Below are positions 56,462 to 64,000 of a stretch of DNA of 64,000 nucleotides, piece by piece. The notes below the pieces were generated by a model. That model was not told the DNA's origin. It saw nothing but the letters and a program-made list of their open reading frames with translations, and searched no databases. Positions within the stretch are counted from its first letter, which is position 1, and each line of letters starts with the position of its first letter. A program made the translations under genes and the position numbers. The stretch is from an uncultured Aquimarina sp. GTDB taxonomy: Bacteria > Bacteroidota > Bacteroidia > Flavobacteriales > Flavobacteriaceae. The DNA lies in contig NZ_CANMED010000002.1 of the NCBI RefSeq assembly GCF_947496855.1, forward strand, positions 62,001 to 126,000. The letters run 5' to 3'.

Positions 56462-57955
56462 TTATTGTACCGCTTTCAATGCATCTATATTTCCATAACC
56501 AAACTTACTATTACGATTAGGGTAAAACTCTCCAGCTCTTTTTAATTTATCCAATACTTGTGCTCTAGACATATTAGGGTTACGTGACCAAACTAATGCT
56601 GCAATACCTGCTGTCATAGCTGTTGCTACAGAAGATCCTCCAACATAAGATTGCGCGCCATTATTAAACCCTAATACCGGTACGGTTCTACTAGTATTAC
56701 TAGCTCTCTGCATAATAATCGTGAAATCAATTTTATTACCATCGTGACAAATATCACAACGATTGTATCCATTATCTTTTAATCCTGTTATAGCAACGGT
56801 TTCGCTCATACTTGCTGGAAATATAACACCATACCAATTTGTAAAAGTAGTGGAAGTTCCACCAGCTGCCATGATCATTTTACCTTTTCCATATGCATAT
56901 TTTACAGCATCTTTTACATTACCGATTGACCAAGGATATCCAACAGACATCGAAATTATTTTAACATCACTTCTATTTCCTAGTGCTTTTAGTGCATTAC
57001 TTACTCCTTTACGCTCGTGATAATCGTTTAAAACAACATCTTCAGTACCTCTATAGGCTACCAAATTGGAATTGTATGCAACACCAACTGGCATAAAATC
57101 ATTATTACGTGGAGAAGCTATAGCAGATGCCATCTGAGTTCCGTGACCGCATCTATCATTAGGACCATCAACATTATTAGACCACCACCAAGGTGAATCA
57201 ATAAATGTCCCAAAACGTTGTACAGATCTTCCATTAGAAGCGCCATCATTAAATCCGTTTCCTAAAAGATTTTGGTTCGCAGATAAGCCAGTATCTATAA
57301 GACCAACTGTAATTCCAGCTCCAGTACTAAGGTTCCAAGCATCATCAATATTATGATTTTTATAATTCCAAGGTAATCTTGCATTAGGAGAAATTACACT
57401 ATAATCACCACTATTGATTGATTGTCCGCTTTGAGAGCAACCAGCAGACTTTTGTTGTACTTCTTCCTTAAGGTAGAATCCATATCCATTAGGCTCAAGG
57501 TAACGAATGTTATCCATTGCTTTTAATTCTACAATCGTTTCCAGTTTCGTAACCTTTAGATCTAAAACATTCAATATACCATCTTCTGATACCTGAACAT
57601 TGGAACGTGTAGTTCCTTCTATACCTTGTACAGTATTATATATATCTTCAATAACATTGTCTAATCTAGGAGATCGCCGAGTTCCATCAATAAAACTTTC
57701 TCCTTCTTCACCAAAACCGATTGTTAAGACTTCGCCACCATGCATAACCGCACTATATAATATATGTGCAGAAGCATCTTTAGTCCAATCTAAATCACCA
57801 TTTTGCTTAAGTTGTTTTTCTATGAAAGCGTTTATTTCTTCAACGGAGAGAATTTTTTGAGATTCTGAACTTTCATCAATAATTTCGGTGGAATCTTCTT
57901 TAGAACATGATAGAACAAGAAAAAGTCCTAAAACTAGCGTAATAATTTTTTTCAT
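56462..57955 (-). CDS. Subtilisin-like serine protease (S8), lipoprotein
   Basis: 497 residues. Lipobox in LVLGLFLVLSCSKEDS. After a propeptide (to about residue 190) the S8 domain has the catalytic Asp in VGLIDTGLS, His in DRCGHGTQMASAIA and Ser in YVGGSSVATAMTAGIAALVW, with the oxyanion Asn region MAAGGTSTTF where the usual Asn is not evident. Exported, surface- or periplasm-anchored protease of the lantibiotic-leader-peptidase or fervidolysin-like group. A 13-bp inverted repeat lies in its leader. Confidence 0.9.
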   Translation of the reverse strand: MKKIITLVLGLFLVLSCSKEDSTEIIDESSESQKILSVEEINAFIEKQLKQNGDLDWTKDASAHILYSAVMHGGEVLTIGFGEEGESFIDGTRRSPRLDNVIEDIYNTVQGIEGTTRSNVQVSEDGILNVLDLKVTKLETIVELKAMDNIRYLEPNGYGFYLKEEVQQKSAGCSQSGQSINSGDYSVISPNARLPWNYKNHNIDDAWNLSTGAGITVGLIDTGLSANQNLLGNGFNDGASNGRSVQRFGTFIDSPWWWSNNVDGPNDRCGHGTQMASAIASPRNNDFMPVGVAYNSNLVAYRGTEDVVLNDYHERKGVSNALKALGNRSDVKIISMSVGYPWSIGNVKDAVKYAYGKGKMIMAAGGTSTTFTNWYGVIFPASMSETVAITGLKDNGYNRCDICHDGNKIDFTIIMQRASNTSRTVPVLGFNNGAQSYVGGSSVATAMTAGIAALVWSRNPNMSRAQVLDKLKRAGEFYPNRNSKFGYGNIDALKAVQ

Positions 57956-58284
57956 ATTAGTATAAATTAATGAGTTTGTGTGTTATTGATTTTTTTAAGG
58001 CAGCTATTCCTTAAAAAAATCAAATAATTATCATTTAGTTAATTTCTTGTCTAATTTATTAAATATAATCTAAATATTAATACATTATATTGAAAGAATC
58101 TTAAAAAAATTATCGTTATTATGCTTGCATAAGACTAAAAAACAGTGCCAAATACTAATGTTTATAAGGGTTTTACAGAAAAAGACTACAAAAGAAGATT
58201 GCCTTAAAAAAGACGTGATTTTTTTAAAAAAAGTAAAAAAGAGAATTTAATTTATGGAAATGACAAAATTAACAATGTATAAGA
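57956..58284. other. Intergenic region between subtilase and tatA
   Basis: About 330 bp, both genes leftward. GATTTTTTTAAGG (57988-58000) and CCTTAAAAAAATC (58009-58021) form a perfect 13-bp inverted repeat 33 bp upstream of the subtilase start. It could be a leader hairpin or operator, or the terminator of tatA. No gene seen. Confidence 0.5.
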
Positions 58285-58578
58285 TTAAAATTTACGTTTT
58301 ACAGGACCCGTAACGTTTTCGATATCCTTTTTTACTTGAGTTATTTCTTTTTTGATATCAGATGTAATAGAAGTAGGTATGTCGGTATCAATACCATGCT
58401 TTTCTGCACTTTTAGTAATTTCGGATTTAATATCGTTAGTCGCATCCTTTACAATACGCATTCCCTTACCCAAACCTCGGGCAATTTCTGGTATTTTATC
58501 GGCACCAAAAACCATTACCAATATAAATACTATAAAGGCGATCTCTGTTCCGCTTATGAATAATGGTAATATGATCAT
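58285..58578 (-). CDS. tatA: Sec-independent translocase TatA/E family protein
   Basis: 97 residues. A short N-terminal segment and one helix (GTEIAFIVFILVMVFGADKI), the hinge PEIARGLGKGMRIVKDAT and a charged amphipathic helix follow, as in TatA/TatE. Part of the twin-arginine pore for folded proteins. The longer-than-usual N-terminus MIILPLFISG is common in Bacteroidota. tatC is not nearby. Confidence 0.92.
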   Translation of the reverse strand: MIILPLFISGTEIAFIVFILVMVFGADKIPEIARGLGKGMRIVKDATNDIKSEITKSAEKHGIDTDIPTSITSDIKKEITQVKKDIENVTGPVKRKF

Positions 58579-58613
58579 AACACTGCAAATATAACTACAA
58601 TAATGTACAGAAA

Positions 58614-58641
58614 AAAGCCGTTCGCAATCACGAACGGCTTT
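58614..58641 (-). terminator. Terminator of M1 peptidase gene
   Basis: AAAGCCGTTCG (58614-58624) and CGAACGGCTTT (58631-58641), 6-nt loop, A-run on the left that is a T-run in the leftward transcript. Confidence 0.9.
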
Positions 58642-58667
58642 AATTTATAATTTAAAGGTTTTTTAAC

Positions 58668-60980
58668 TTATTGTCCTTTTACTTTATTTTTAAATTTATC
58701 AAACTTACCCAGTTTCTTATTCTGAGGCCAGCTATTGTTTGAAGTATCTATATCTGCTGTTTCCTGGTTAGGATCCACCAGAATCTTAGCAATTGCTTTC
58801 TCTGAAGCTATGGCTCTTTTAACCGCTGCATCATTCTTTCTCCAAATTTCTGCAGGATACGTTACTGTTTCTGAAGTTCCGTCTTCATAGGTATACTCTA
58901 CTATTAAAGGCATCACTAAACCTCCAGGTTTTTCGAAAGTAATTTCATAGAAATACTTCGGTTCTTTAATCATTTCTCTCTCCTGAACTGAAAAATTATC
59001 TATTAAGTATTCTTTTAATGTTTTCGCATTATCTATAATGTTACCATTCTTCTTAATAGCCTCATATTCCTCACTTCCTTCTTCTACCATAAATACTAAT
59101 TGACCAAAGTCTTCAACCTTAGCTCCTCTGGCAGCAGCAAAATCCTTTGCTCTTTGGTTTGGCTCTTTAGAAACTACGAATTTCTTCACTTCTTTTACAC
59201 CGATATCGGTGTAATCTGTTGTATAAAACCATCCTCTCCAGAACCAATCTAAATCTACTGCAGACGCATCTTCCATTGTTCTAAAGAAATCTTCTGGTGT
59301 AGGATGCTTAAACATCCATCTCTGAGAATATGTTCTAAATGAATAGTCAAAAAGATCTCTACCCATTACAGTTTCTCTAAGAATATTTAATCCAGTAGCC
59401 GGTTTGGAGTATGCATTAGAACCGAATTGATGGATATTATTAGATTGTGACATAATAGGTGAAATAAAACTCTGATCACCACTCATATAAGGCACAATTT
59501 TAGGCGCAGGACCTCTTCTTGATGGGTATTTTTTTAAAGGTTTGATCGCATCAGGATACCACTCTCCGAAATCTTGTTCAGCTACATACTGTACAAATGT
59601 ATTAAGACCTTCATCCATCCAAGTCCATTGACGTTCATCACTATTAACGATCATTGGGAAAAAATTGTGTCCTACTTCGTGAATAATCACACTCATCATT
59701 CCAAATTTTGTACGATCACTAAATTTTCCTTTTTCATCAGGTCTTCCATAATTCCAGCAAATCATTGGATATTCCATACCTTGATTCTTAGCGTGCACAG
59801 AGATCGCTTTATGGTAAGGATAATCAAATGTCATTCTACTGTACGATTTTAAAGTACTCGCTACGGCTTTAGTTGACCAATCTTCCCATAAAGGGTTTCC
59901 TTCTTTCGGATACATAGAAACAGCCATGACATCTTTTCCACCGATCTTAACCGCCATCATATCCCAAATAAATCTTCTAGATGTTGCAAATCCAAAATCA
60001 CGAACATTTTTAGCACTTAATTTCCAAGTTTTTTTGCTTTCAGAAAATGTTTTTTCTTTTGCTTCAGCTTCTTTCTGGGTAACTATAAGTACAGGGTTAT
60101 CATATGATTTTTTCGCTTTATCATAACGATTCATCATTTCTTTAGTAAATACTTCTTTTCTATTTACCAATACCCCGGTTCCATCTAAGATATGATCCGA
60201 AGGAACTGTAATATTTACATCAAAATCTCCAAATGGAAGTGCGAATTCTCCTCTACCCCAAAATTGATGATTCTGCCAACCTTCTACATCATTATAAACT
60301 GCCATCCTTGGATAAAACTGTGCAATTACATATGCTCTATTACCATCTTCAAACTCTTCATAACCTGATCTACCTCTACCATTAACGTGATCATTGATGT
60401 TATACCACCAATCTATTGAGAATACAAATTTCCCGCCAGCCGCTAAGTCTTTCGGCATCTCCACGCGCATCATTGTCCTATTAATCGTGTATTGTAAAGG
60501 TTTACCTGAAGCGTCTTTAACTGCTGTGATATTAAATCCACCATCAAAAGGTTGCCCCAGATATTTACCAACAAATCCATTTGGAGCATCTGCCATATCT
60601 ACGCCTCCTGGTTGAATTAATGGAGATTTAGATTCTCTAGATCTCATATTTTGATCCAACTGTACCCATAAAAATTCTAAATTATCAGGAGAATTGTTGG
60701 TATATGTTATAGTTTCTTTACCAGTAAGCTTTTTGTTTTTATCATCAAGCTCAATATCCATTTTATAGTCTGCCTGTTGTTGATAATATGCAGACCCAGG
60801 AGCTCCGGAAGCAGTTCTGTACATATTAGGAGTTGCAAACTCATCATACATCTGCTTAAATTTGTTCTGATTTGTATGCCCCAACTCGCGAGTTTGTTCG
60901 CTTTCATTTTTATTTTGCGCATACAATCCTGTGGCAGAAACAAAAAAAGTAACTGAAAGGATAAAAAGTATTTTTTTCAT
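58668..60980 (-). CDS. M1 family metallopeptidase (aminopeptidase N-like)
   Basis: 770 residues. Signal peptide (ILFILSVTFFVSATGLYAQ). The zinc site HEVGHNFF near residue 433 is followed 18 residues later by WMDEGLNTF with the third zinc ligand Glu. The usual exopeptidase GxMEN motif appears as NQGMEYPMICW, with the family's Glu kept. The N-terminal beta sandwich contains LTGKETITYTNNSPDNLEFL. It is a large exported peptidase of the type found in many flavobacteria, likely in peptide degradation. Confidence 0.92.
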   Translation of the reverse strand: MKKILFILSVTFFVSATGLYAQNKNESEQTRELGHTNQNKFKQMYDEFATPNMYRTASGAPGSAYYQQQADYKMDIELDDKNKKLTGKETITYTNNSPDNLEFLWVQLDQNMRSRESKSPLIQPGGVDMADAPNGFVGKYLGQPFDGGFNITAVKDASGKPLQYTINRTMMRVEMPKDLAAGGKFVFSIDWWYNINDHVNGRGRSGYEEFEDGNRAYVIAQFYPRMAVYNDVEGWQNHQFWGRGEFALPFGDFDVNITVPSDHILDGTGVLVNRKEVFTKEMMNRYDKAKKSYDNPVLIVTQKEAEAKEKTFSESKKTWKLSAKNVRDFGFATSRRFIWDMMAVKIGGKDVMAVSMYPKEGNPLWEDWSTKAVASTLKSYSRMTFDYPYHKAISVHAKNQGMEYPMICWNYGRPDEKGKFSDRTKFGMMSVIIHEVGHNFFPMIVNSDERQWTWMDEGLNTFVQYVAEQDFGEWYPDAIKPLKKYPSRRGPAPKIVPYMSGDQSFISPIMSQSNNIHQFGSNAYSKPATGLNILRETVMGRDLFDYSFRTYSQRWMFKHPTPEDFFRTMEDASAVDLDWFWRGWFYTTDYTDIGVKEVKKFVVSKEPNQRAKDFAAARGAKVEDFGQLVFMVEEGSEEYEAIKKNGNIIDNAKTLKEYLIDNFSVQEREMIKEPKYFYEITFEKPGGLVMPLIVEYTYEDGTSETVTYPAEIWRKNDAAVKRAIASEKAIAKILVDPNQETADIDTSNNSWPQNKKLGKFDKFKNKVKGQ

Positions 60981-61041
60981 TAGAGTGTAATTGTGTTAAG
61001 TAATAAATCGCAAAATAGTTGTTTTTTAAAAGTTTAATGAT

Positions 61042-61548
61042 TTATTCACTAAACTTTAACATGCCTTTATCCTTTTCTTTTTCAAGGATAAGGCTTTTAC
61101 GTTTTTTTCCTTTTTTCACGTGTACAATATTCTGTTGTTCATCAAAAAAGCCCATCAAAACTTGATTAGAAATCGTTATTATTTCTAATGAAGGAACATT
61201 CTCTACTTCTAAATAACATAGCACAAGATCATTATCATATTCTTTTCCGATATAATTAAAAAACACTTCTTGACCATTAACAGTAATGGATAATTTTTGG
61301 TTTAAATATGTGCTCAAATATTGATCTACCTTAGCTTCTTGTTTTTCTGAAACTAATTCTATGTTTTCATCATATCGCTTCCTAAACACTTCCTCAATAT
61401 CATCGATAAAAATTCTTGAGATTATTTGCAGTGACTTTTCTTCTTTATTGTATTCTATTTGAGTAACACTGACATAAAATTTATGAATCACCGCAAAAGA
61501 GCTTAGAAAAACCAGAAGTATAGGTAGAATGAATAGTAATTTCTTCAA
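61042..61548 (-). CDS. DUF6702 family protein
   Basis: 168 residues. The start codon is TTG (61548), supported because the next residues give a standard KKLLFILPILLVFLSSFAV signal peptide. The mature part begins HKFYVSVTQIEYNKEEKSLQ and FIDDIEEVFRKRYDE, with a C-terminal strand pair GFFDEQQNIVHVKKGKK; this matches the flavobacterial DUF6702 pattern. It lies 61 bp upstream of the M1 peptidase gene on the same strand, so an operon is probable. Function unknown. Confidence 0.8.
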   Translation of the reverse strand: MKKLLFILPILLVFLSSFAVIHKFYVSVTQIEYNKEEKSLQIISRIFIDDIEEVFRKRYDENIELVSEKQEAKVDQYLSTYLNQKLSITVNGQEVFFNYIGKEYDNDLVLCYLEVENVPSLEIITISNQVLMGFFDEQQNIVHVKKGKKRKSLILEKEKDKGMLKFSE

Positions 61549-61636
61549 TGTATTATAATTTAAGAGATGGTAAATGTACTATTTTGACATAAAATATTGT
61601 GCCAAAAGCACCTTATTATCTAAAAAGGATTGTTTA

Positions 61637-62395
61637 TTAATCAATTTCTTTATGTGTTCTGTAAAGTTTCGCTTTTTCTTGAAAGAACTCTAGCAACGAT
61701 AATTTTTTTGTATTCTCTAATAAGTTTTCGAAATACTCATCTTCTGCACAATAGTAAATAAAATCAGAGATTAACGTTTCTGGTATTCCCAAATCCTTTG
61801 TAAAAAAAACTATTCCAAATGAGGCTTCCCCCTTTTGAATCAGTCTATCTAAATCTTGAAGGGCTTTTATCTTTTTTAGTTTTTTTAATGTCCCATTTAA
61901 ATAGTTGAGCGGTCGATCAATAATACCTGATTTTGCAGTATAGATTTTTCTTTCTATTTGTGTTGGCTGTTTTATATCTCTGAATGGCAAGCCTAAACTT
62001 TTATTATTTACAAAAGGTTTAATTTCTATATGCTTTGTATCCTTATCTATATTTCCTGAAAGATTTATATTACTCACATTTACTTCTTCAAGCTTACGAA
62101 TAACTGGATTCAACTTTACTTGAAAATTGTCATTTTCCAAGTCGTCACCCTTAACTAAAATGGAAATCACCTCATATTGAACTGAAGAAAAAATTATCGA
62201 ATCATTAACAGCTGCTGGTATTTCGAAATTACCTCTCTGATCATTTGTGGCTCCTATTTTCTTAGTATAATTCACAATATTAATTGCAAAACCTTCCAAA
62301 GAGTCCGCTATAACAATACCTTTTAGTTTTTGAGATTGACCAAAAGCATTTACTAAAAAGAAAAAATAAAACAAAACTGGTAATCCTCTAGCCAT
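61637..62395 (-). CDS. Exported carboxypeptidase-regulatory-like protein, paralog 1
   Basis: The frame reaches 62425, but the ATG at 62395 gives the signal peptide (ARGLPVLFYFFFLVNAFGQ), so it is chosen (252 residues). A CarboxypepD_reg-like sandwich follows (LKGIVIADSLEGFAINIVNY, later GATNDQRGNFEIPAA), then a shared region with VIRKLEEVNVSNINLSGNID, and a helical C-terminus. A paralog at 62539-63327 has the same length and layout (VLLDEVIVTPYDLLGNVSI at the same place). Unknown function. Confidence 0.75.
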   Translation of the reverse strand: MARGLPVLFYFFFLVNAFGQSQKLKGIVIADSLEGFAINIVNYTKKIGATNDQRGNFEIPAAVNDSIIFSSVQYEVISILVKGDDLENDNFQVKLNPVIRKLEEVNVSNINLSGNIDKDTKHIEIKPFVNNKSLGLPFRDIKQPTQIERKIYTAKSGIIDRPLNYLNGTLKKLKKIKALQDLDRLIQKGEASFGIVFFTKDLGIPETLISDFIYYCAEDEYFENLLENTKKLSLLEFFQEKAKLYRTHKEID

Positions 62396-62538
62396 ATACT
62401 GAATTAGTTTTATGACTAAAATCAAAAGGAAAACTTTATACCATTAGTTTTATTTAGATAAATGAATTCTTGGGACTTCGTCACATCACCACAAAAGACG
62501 AAGAGAAACCAAAAATGTTGCGATTTCAATACCCAAAT

Positions 62539-63327
62539 TTATTTACGCCCCTTATATTCTTTGCTTTGTGAAACCAGAAATTCTATCAAATTAAGTTCAT
62601 TTCCTTCTTCTAGATATGATTTATTAAGCCCGTTTTCTTCTGCAAAAAATATAAAATCATTAATCTGATCCATTTCTAAGGCTAAATTTGTTTTAAAAAA
62701 TTCATCATTATATATATTTCGAACTTGAACATCTATATCCATTGGCTTTTTACTATCCTTTTTATCTTTATCCTGAAAAACAACCTTAAAGAGATTGACA
62801 AAATTAAGTCCATAAATCATCCTATCCTCTAAAAACACTTTGTTCTCTAATTCAGAAAGTTCATCTGCTGTCCAATCGTAATCCGTATCGTTAATCCTAG
62901 CAGATGTTAATTTAGCAACTTCATCAATTCCGCTATCCTCTACACCAATTTTTTTTACATCAATGGAGACATTTCCTAACAAATCATAAGGTGTTACGAT
63001 TACTTCGTCCAAAAGATTTACAGATTCATTTAAGAAAATATTCAACCTTTTATTATCTAAAACTCCTTTATCAATCAACACCACGAATTTCTGATATTGC
63101 ATAGCTATAATCTCTATTTTATCGTTGGCACCAACACTGATTCTAAAATCACCTTTATTATCAGTAATAGTTCCTTTTTTAGTAGTAAGATTATATACAA
63201 CTACCCCTTCTACATCATCCCCTATTGGCGCACTAATGCGTCCATCAATCATAACTCTAGAGGTAATCTGTGCAAAGGAAAAACTAAGTGCACAGCATAT
63301 AAAAAGTAAGGATAATTTCATTTTCAT
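62539..63327 (-). CDS. Exported carboxypeptidase-regulatory-like protein, paralog 2
   Basis: 262 residues. Signal peptide (LSLLFICCALSFSFAQ), regulatory sandwich (VVVYNLTTKKGTITDNKGDF), then NLLDEVIVTPYDLLGNVSI and a helical acidic C-terminus with FIFFAEENGLNKSYLEEGNE. The paralog at 61637 has FIYYCAEDEYFENLLENTKK at the same place. Tandem duplicate pair, probably one transcription unit of unknown function. Divergent from peptidase E. Confidence 0.78.
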   Translation of the reverse strand: MKMKLSLLFICCALSFSFAQITSRVMIDGRISAPIGDDVEGVVVYNLTTKKGTITDNKGDFRISVGANDKIEIIAMQYQKFVVLIDKGVLDNKRLNIFLNESVNLLDEVIVTPYDLLGNVSIDVKKIGVEDSGIDEVAKLTSARINDTDYDWTADELSELENKVFLEDRMIYGLNFVNLFKVVFQDKDKKDSKKPMDIDVQVRNIYNDEFFKTNLALEMDQINDFIFFAEENGLNKSYLEEGNELNLIEFLVSQSKEYKGRK

Positions 63328-63437
63328 AGTAAGCTGAATTAAATTTGTTTTTATTGAAGATACTACATTTTTTCAATATGCTGAGAAGATTTCTTTATAA
63401 GAAAACGTTAAACTACCTTTACTAAAAAAACAACTTC

Positions 63438-64000
63438 ATGCAAAACTGTTTAATAGCCAGCACCTCTACTATTCACGGAAGTGGTCCATTAGAGTATTTA
63501 TCTGAAGCTTTAATTGAGCTTTTTACTAATTCTGATGAAATACTATTTATTCCTTATGCTCGCCCTGGAGGAATTTCTCTTGATGAATATACTATTGGTG
63601 TTAATAATATTTTTAAGAAAATAAATAAAAAAATACTTGGTATACATATGTTTTCTAATACTGTAGAAGCTTTTAAAAACACACAAGGTATTTTTACGGG
63701 TGGAGGAAATACATTTCTTCTGGTGGATCAATTATACCGAAATAACGTATTAGAACCTCTTAAAAAAGCAATAAATTCTGGAGTACCCTATTTAGGGACC
63801 AGTGCTGGTAGCAATATATGTGGGCTGACTATGCAAACTACGAATGATATGCCTATTGTGCACCCATCTAGTCTTAAAACTTTAGGAATTATACCTTTTA
63901 ATATAAACGCACACTATCTGGATCCCGATCCCAATTCTACACATAAAGGTGAAACCAGAGAAACACGTATCAAAGAGTTTCATACGATAAACCCACAACC
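63438..64000 (+). CDS. pepE: Peptidase E (alpha-aspartyl dipeptidase), 3' end outside window
   Basis: Open frame from the ATG at 63438 to the window edge (187 codons, no stop), encoding most of a PepE of about 230 residues. FIPYARPGG is the N-terminal strand-loop, FTGGGNTFLLVDQLY the conserved Gly-rich loop, YLGTSAGSNI carries the nucleophilic Ser of S51 peptidases, and NAHYLDPDPNSTHKGETRET the catalytic His region. It hydrolyses dipeptides with N-terminal aspartate in the cytoplasm. Confidence 0.92.
   Translation, partial: MQNCLIASTSTIHGSGPLEYLSEALIELFTNSDEILFIPYARPGGISLDEYTIGVNNIFKKINKKILGIHMFSNTVEAFKNTQGIFTGGGNTFLLVDQLYRNNVLEPLKKAINSGVPYLGTSAGSNICGLTMQTTNDMPIVHPSSLKTLGIIPFNINAHYLDPDPNSTHKGETRETRIKEFHTINPQ

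Overview
The window is AT-rich DNA from a member of the Bacteroidota, most likely a marine Flavobacteriaceae (Aquimarina/Kordia-like; this is inference, no 16S or other marker was compared). Signs are a fused SecDF, malate dehydrogenase and GyrB of Bacteroidota type, GLPGLI and carboxypeptidase-regulatory-like proteins, many lipoproteins with Bacteroidota signal peptides, lack of Shine-Dalgarno sites, and promoters of the TTTG-N19-TAnnTTTG type. No rRNA, tRNA, CRISPR array or transposase gene was seen.

Layout. 1-12.2 kb is mostly core: the 5' part of a secreted GH57 glycosidase, a DUF1206 membrane protein, then a leftward run of secDF, a SecD-P1-like protein, mdh, a DUF6588-type outer membrane protein and gyrB. 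12.7-16.4 kb holds a secreted astacin-type lipoprotein, asnB and a DUF2911 protein. 16.4-17.6 kb looks like a 1.1-kb gene desert but encodes three 32-codon paralogous ORFs on the minus strand. 17.8-28.8 kb has queE, a lipoprotein RidA, a HerA-like ATPase, cupin, hydrolase, rluF, VOC, sterol-desaturase-like and aldehyde dehydrogenase genes. 28.6-33.0 kb is a cassette (outer membrane receptor-like protein, GLPGLI protein, small Cys-rich exported peptide) bounded by a 240-bp direct repeat of the 3' end of the aldehyde dehydrogenase gene. 33.0-46.8 kb carries kynurenine degradation (kmo and kynU on the minus strand) around a signalling/redox operon (cNMP-domain histidine kinase, aldo/keto reductase, response regulator fused to thioredoxin reductase, UBP zinc finger), then a small stress-like regulon (DoxX, AhpD-like, cupredoxin-like) and an MFS/AraC pair.

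46.9-55.7 kb is the most accessory part: an ECF sigma factor with a TPR/anti-sigma-like partner, three lipoprotein genes that each carry the same GGGTAACA-N14-GAACTAC element upstream, a TPR-CHAT protease-like protein, a MITE-like inverted repeat, and two double-glycine-leader Cys-rich peptides. 55.7-64 kb returns to housekeeping and secreted enzymes (O-methyltransferase, subtilase, TatA, M1 peptidase, DUF6702, two regulatory-domain proteins, peptidase E running off the end).

The best candidates for undescribed biology are (i) the three 32-aa peptides, where 10 of 11 differing codons between two copies in the conserved 15-residue tail are synonymous; (ii) the ECF/lipoprotein/CHAT locus with its repeated promoter; (iii) a three-promoter regulon with a 21-bp-spaced direct repeat at a fixed distance from the -7 box; and (iv) two cassettes marked by partial duplication of the neighbouring core gene.
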